Shown here in pieces: positions 26,719 through 30,197 of a stretch of 30,197 bases of DNA. Location: the NCBI RefSeq assembly GCF_001661345.1, contig NW_017962938.1, positions 1-30,197 of the forward strand, given 5' to 3'. Both the position numbers and the translations under genes were made by a program. How positions within the stretch are numbered: the stretch's first letter is position 1; each line of letters begins with the position of its first letter. The notes beneath the pieces were generated by a model that saw only the letters and a program-made list of their open reading frames with translations, did not search any database and was not told the DNA's origin. This stretch comes from Ascoidea rubescens DSM 1968. Its lineage: Eukaryota; Ascomycota; Saccharomycetes; Ascoideales; Ascoideaceae.

Positions 26719-26967
26719 GAGAGACGCGACGCCAAATAACAACAATAAACAATGGAGCAACAACACAACAATAGAATGGAACAATAACCATTGAATATCA
26801 CTCCAACAGCACAGAACTGGAGAGCTGAACATCCCACGACCAGACAGCAGCACTTGTCAACATCTGTCTCTGTTCTAGCAACTGCAACACTTCCCACGTT
26901 CCACGTCTCTCTGCTGCGTTTTCTGCTTTTGAACCATCCACAAACCATTTAATGATCCAGTTAATGA

Positions 26968-27843
26968 ATGAATGTTAACAATAACCCATATCCCAATATT
27001 CTCATTTCTGACAGAAACACCAACATCACTTTCCTCAAAAATGGTGTCAATGGGCCCTATAATACGAAACAAACCACTAACGGCAATTCCACAAATTACA
27101 AGACTCTAGAAAGCACCTTGAATCGAATCATGGAGATTCATAGAAATACAAATAATATTCAATTTCAAAACAAAACTAATCAAAATCAAAATCAAAACAA
27201 TAATATTGATTCAGCTAACAACTCTAATAAAACCAACGTTACCAAACTATCCAGTTTGAATAATAACCTCAACTATGCACTTTTAAATGTAAACAAAAAA
27301 AAATCAAGGAAATATTTAGGTGATCCAATTCCATTACCAACATCTGTTAACAATAATAAAGGCCTGATCAAAAATAATAATATTCATACAATTAATAAAG
27401 ACAATCAATTAAATTCTGATGGTCTCAAACAAAATAATAATAATAACTTGAAGCAAAAAATTTCAAAGAATCCTCCTTCATTACTCAAATATAAAAAAAA
27501 TCTTTATGCCAATTCTAAAAATATTATTAATAATAATGGTAATAACGATAATAAAATGAATAATAAAAACAATAATAACATGAATAATAACGTAAATAAT
27601 CAGAAAAAGGTTTTCTTTGACATAAATTCCTTATCAAATTTTATCAATAAACGGCATAGTTCTTTTAATAATAATAATGAAAAAAATAACAGTTCAAATA
27701 ACGCAGATCATTTAAATCATTTAAATAATTATGAACTTCAAAAAAAAATTAATGAGCAAAATTATATTAACCAAGATTTGAGTTTAAATCAAGATTTAAA
27801 TCAAATTAATAATAAAAGACCTTTAAAATCCATATTAAAACCT

Positions 27844-27890
<47 letters not shown>

Positions 27891-29076
27891 CAATATATAT
27901 GAAAATTCACAATTTGAAACTCCAACCAATGATCCTCCAATCGCATATAGTTCTCCAAAATCTCAAAATAAATCAAATTCTTTTTTAACAAACTCATTAC
28001 TTGAAAATAATACGAAAATTCAAAATAATCACTCCAATTCCATCCAACCAGATAAATTCGATTCATATAATGTTACTGACTCCTCTTTTAATCATTCAAA
28101 TATTAAATCTAATAACTCCATAAATTCAATCAATTCAATAAACTCAACAAATGCTAACATGTCCACTGAAAATTCAACTTCAAATCAGATTTTTTATGAA
28201 GCAGTTCCAGTCTATGCTTCAACAGTAAATATTCCAAATACTATTCCAAATAATAATAATAATAATACTGGCCCAAATGAATTGAATTTGGAACAGTTAA
28301 ATTATTTAAGACAGTATTTAAATAACGTGAAATTTTCTCCTGAAGAACTTATAAAAATTAATTTTCTAAATGATAAACTTTCTAATAATAATAACAACAA
28401 TAATAGTGCTAGTAATAATAATATAGTATCAAAAAATAATGACACCATTCAATCTATTCTAAATACTTCTGAAGAGATGAATTCAAAAAAATCCGATTCA
28501 ATCCTTAAATCTAATACAATTGATAATGACTCAATATTGAAAGAAAATAAAAAACCCTCTCAAAAAAGCTATAATCACGCTAATCAATATCATACTAATC
28601 GCCCTATAAATCAACTGAAAAATAATTCAAATAAAATTGTATCATTAATTAATTATAATAGCAGCGAAGATGAGGCTGAAGTTGAAGTTGAAGTTGAAAA
28701 TGAAAATGAAAATGAAAATGAAAATGAAAATAAAATACCTTCAGATATTGTTATCAAAAACAAACCAATTCAAGAAATTAATAAAATAGCCCATCCAGCA
28801 TCAAATGGTTCTGTTAAACACAATCTGCTCGATAATAAAAAATTGCATACCAATTCTGAATCAAATGTTAGCACGCTTTTAAAATTGAGCAGTTTTTTTG
28901 AATATATTCAAAATTTAATAATTATCGTATTATCAAACAAAATATTGTTGATAAGTACCATTGGAATTATCTTAACATATTCTTATTTAATTATATTCAA
29001 TTATGATAGGGATTTTGATTACTACAGAAAATTATTAGAAAAAGAAGCAGATGACGATTGCTTTTATTATTGTTAG
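26968..29076 (+). CDS. Asn-rich, C-terminally anchored membrane protein
   Basis: The 702-residue protein is mostly Asn/Ser/Lys low complexity. Ordered-looking islands are RKYLGDPIPLPTSV (about 114), KKVFFDINSLSNFI (about 212) and RPLKSILKP (about 284). Acidic (VE)n/(NE)n units lie near 573-587. One hydrophobic segment of about 25-30 residues (about 650-678) leaves a 24-residue charged tail ending DDDCFYYC, so the protein is likely tail-anchored with its bulk in cytosol or nucleus. The LG-x-P-(I/L)-PLP island and the tail anchor remind me, from memory, of the spindle-pole half-bridge protein Kar1; this is a guess only. KKVFF fits the loose PP1-docking pattern. MCB boxes upstream would suit a cell-cycle role. 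The first ATG at 26968 is used. Confidence 0.7.
27847..27888 (+). repeat. AAT microsatellite encoding 14 Asn
   Basis: Fourteen pure AAT codons run inside the Asn-rich gene. No AAC interrupts, so this tract is likely to vary in length between strains. Confidence 0.9.
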
Positions 29077-29662
29077 ACTCACTAATTTGGTGTTAGTATT
29101 TGGCTTAGCTTGTGTTAATTTTGAATTTGAATTTGAATTTGAATTTGAATGTTTATTGTTTTAGTTAATTAACCTGTTATTTTTCAGTTCTTTTTTTTTC
29201 AATTATTTATAACTATTTTCATGTTGGGACATTTTATATGAAGTTTTTAGCATTTTTCTATTTTTCCACATCTCTATTGTTTGCTGCTGTTATTCTAAGT
29301 TTCTATTGAATTGGGGTTGTATTATTAGTTATTTTTCATGTTTTATTTCAATGTATAATGATTTTTGTTTGTAAGAAAATACACGTAGAAATCGTTTGTT
29401 TACTTCCAAATTTTGACTAAATCAATTATGAATATCTTATTTATGATATTAAAACATTAATCATGTAGTTTATGATACCAAATCGATTTAGTTTGAGATA
29501 AAAACTTCTCTTTTTGCTCATAACAAAATGGCATAATTTCAATCTTTTTTTATATTAAATAGTTCCTAATAGTTTACCGAGGTTTTTTGTTCCAATGAAA
29601 ACTATAATAATTACTGAAATACATAGAGCCTAGGAAAAGTAAAAAAAAATTGGTGATGAAAA
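29077..29662. other. AT-rich 3' flank before the right terminal repeat
   Basis: No gene is seen. It holds five exact copies of tttgaa at 29120-29149 and several T runs. The similarity to the left copy begins sharply at 29663. Confidence 0.6.
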
Positions 29663-30197
29663 CATAATAGAACAATAAAAAGCATTGCTTGGATTTGATA
29701 AATGCAATTGTTTCTTCATTTCCATCGAAAACTGGTTCTCCAAGCGAATAAACCAGTCGAACCAATTGAATTGGTTGGATGGGTTGCATCTTCTCAACCA
29801 AACAGCCATCAGCCAGAGTTGCGATGCCCCAAATGCCCCACAACACAGCTGCTTCTGATCTGATTTCAGTTCCCAGTTACCACCAAATACATCGATTCTA
29901 CACAATTTGTTGACTGACTCTGAGGTCCTCGAGCCTTCTATTCACTGGCTATTTGTGTGCTTGTGAGGAGTGGAATGTGATAATAATCAGTCGCACACAC
30001 CAATCGCTGATACTTGATCTCGCTGATACTTGATCTCGCTGATACTTGATCTCGCTGATATTTGATATTGTTCACCACCCAATCTCAGCAATAGTGGACA
30101 TACGTCTACAATGGAGGTTTTATGGTGAAATCTTGCCAATGACATCAGTAGGTTGGTGATGGCAAGAAGCAGAAAAAGCAGAGAAGAGAGAAAATAC
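29663..30197 (-). repeat. Right copy of 535-bp terminal inverted repeat
   Basis: This is the mirror of the left end and has the same features in reverse: the near-palindrome around 29764 and the minisatellite at 30004-30060. The perfect identity implies a recent duplication, ongoing gene conversion between the copies, or an assembly cause. The inner flank (after cataatag) is unrelated to the inner flank of the left copy. Confidence 0.95.
30004..30060 (-). repeat. 16-bp minisatellite, mirrored copy
   Basis: Inverted counterpart of the array at 138-194, with three full units and one partial unit of the same sequence. Confidence 0.9.

Noticed and set aside
1-30197. Linear yeast killer-type plasmid with terminal inverted repeats
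   Set aside because: The content is chromosomal housekeeping genes; there is no terminal-protein DNA polymerase, no plasmid RNA polymerase or capping enzyme, and no toxin gene.

Overview
The window looks like nuclear chromosomal DNA of a budding yeast (Saccharomycotina). It has an AT-rich background, compact genes with few introns, long Asn-rich low-complexity stretches, and single-copy yeast housekeeping genes: ORC2, GEF1-type CLC, HIS1, FCY2-type permease, DFG10, SYG1, NOP9 and PML1. A HIS1 intron, an intron in tRNA-Arg(UCU), an SR-rich Pml1 and a DUF92/TMEM19 gene make close relatives of Saccharomyces cerevisiae unlikely. I cannot name the species or settle its CUG codon meaning from this sequence.

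Layout. Positions 1-535 and 29663-30197 are an apparently perfect 535-bp inverted repeat that forms both ends of the sequence. Inside it, left to right: ORC2 (-), a CLC chloride/proton antiporter (-), a 53-residue RanBP2-type zinc-finger protein (+), a TMEM19/DUF92 membrane protein (+), HIS1 with one intron (-), a purine-cytosine permease (-), a 2.2-kb stretch without a convincing gene, a DFG10/SRD5A3 polyprenol reductase (-), a GC-rich divergent promoter, SYG1 (+), NOP9 (-), a GC-rich hairpin element, a Cys-rich orphan (-), a 1.3-kb AT-rich gap, PML1 (-), tRNA-Arg(UCU) (-), and an Asn-rich tail-anchored protein (+).

The genes form no single pathway. They serve replication licensing, ion and phosphate transport, histidine synthesis, nucleobase uptake, dolichol synthesis, 18S rRNA processing and pre-mRNA splicing. 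Several promoters carry sites that fit the gene: a perfect Gcn4 site before HIS1, PAC/RRPE-like sites before NOP9, and an MluI (MCB) box before the tail-anchored protein.

The most useful new points are the HIS1 gene model with its short first exon, the tRNA-Arg intron, the small zinc-finger gene, the compact GC-rich element upstream of NOP9 with possible Pol III boxes, and the symmetric terminal repeat. The repeat could mark an invertible segment, a dispersed repeat family or an assembly break. The essential genes inside argue against a dispensable plasmid or mobile element. I see no convincing transposon, virus-like element or CRISPR array.
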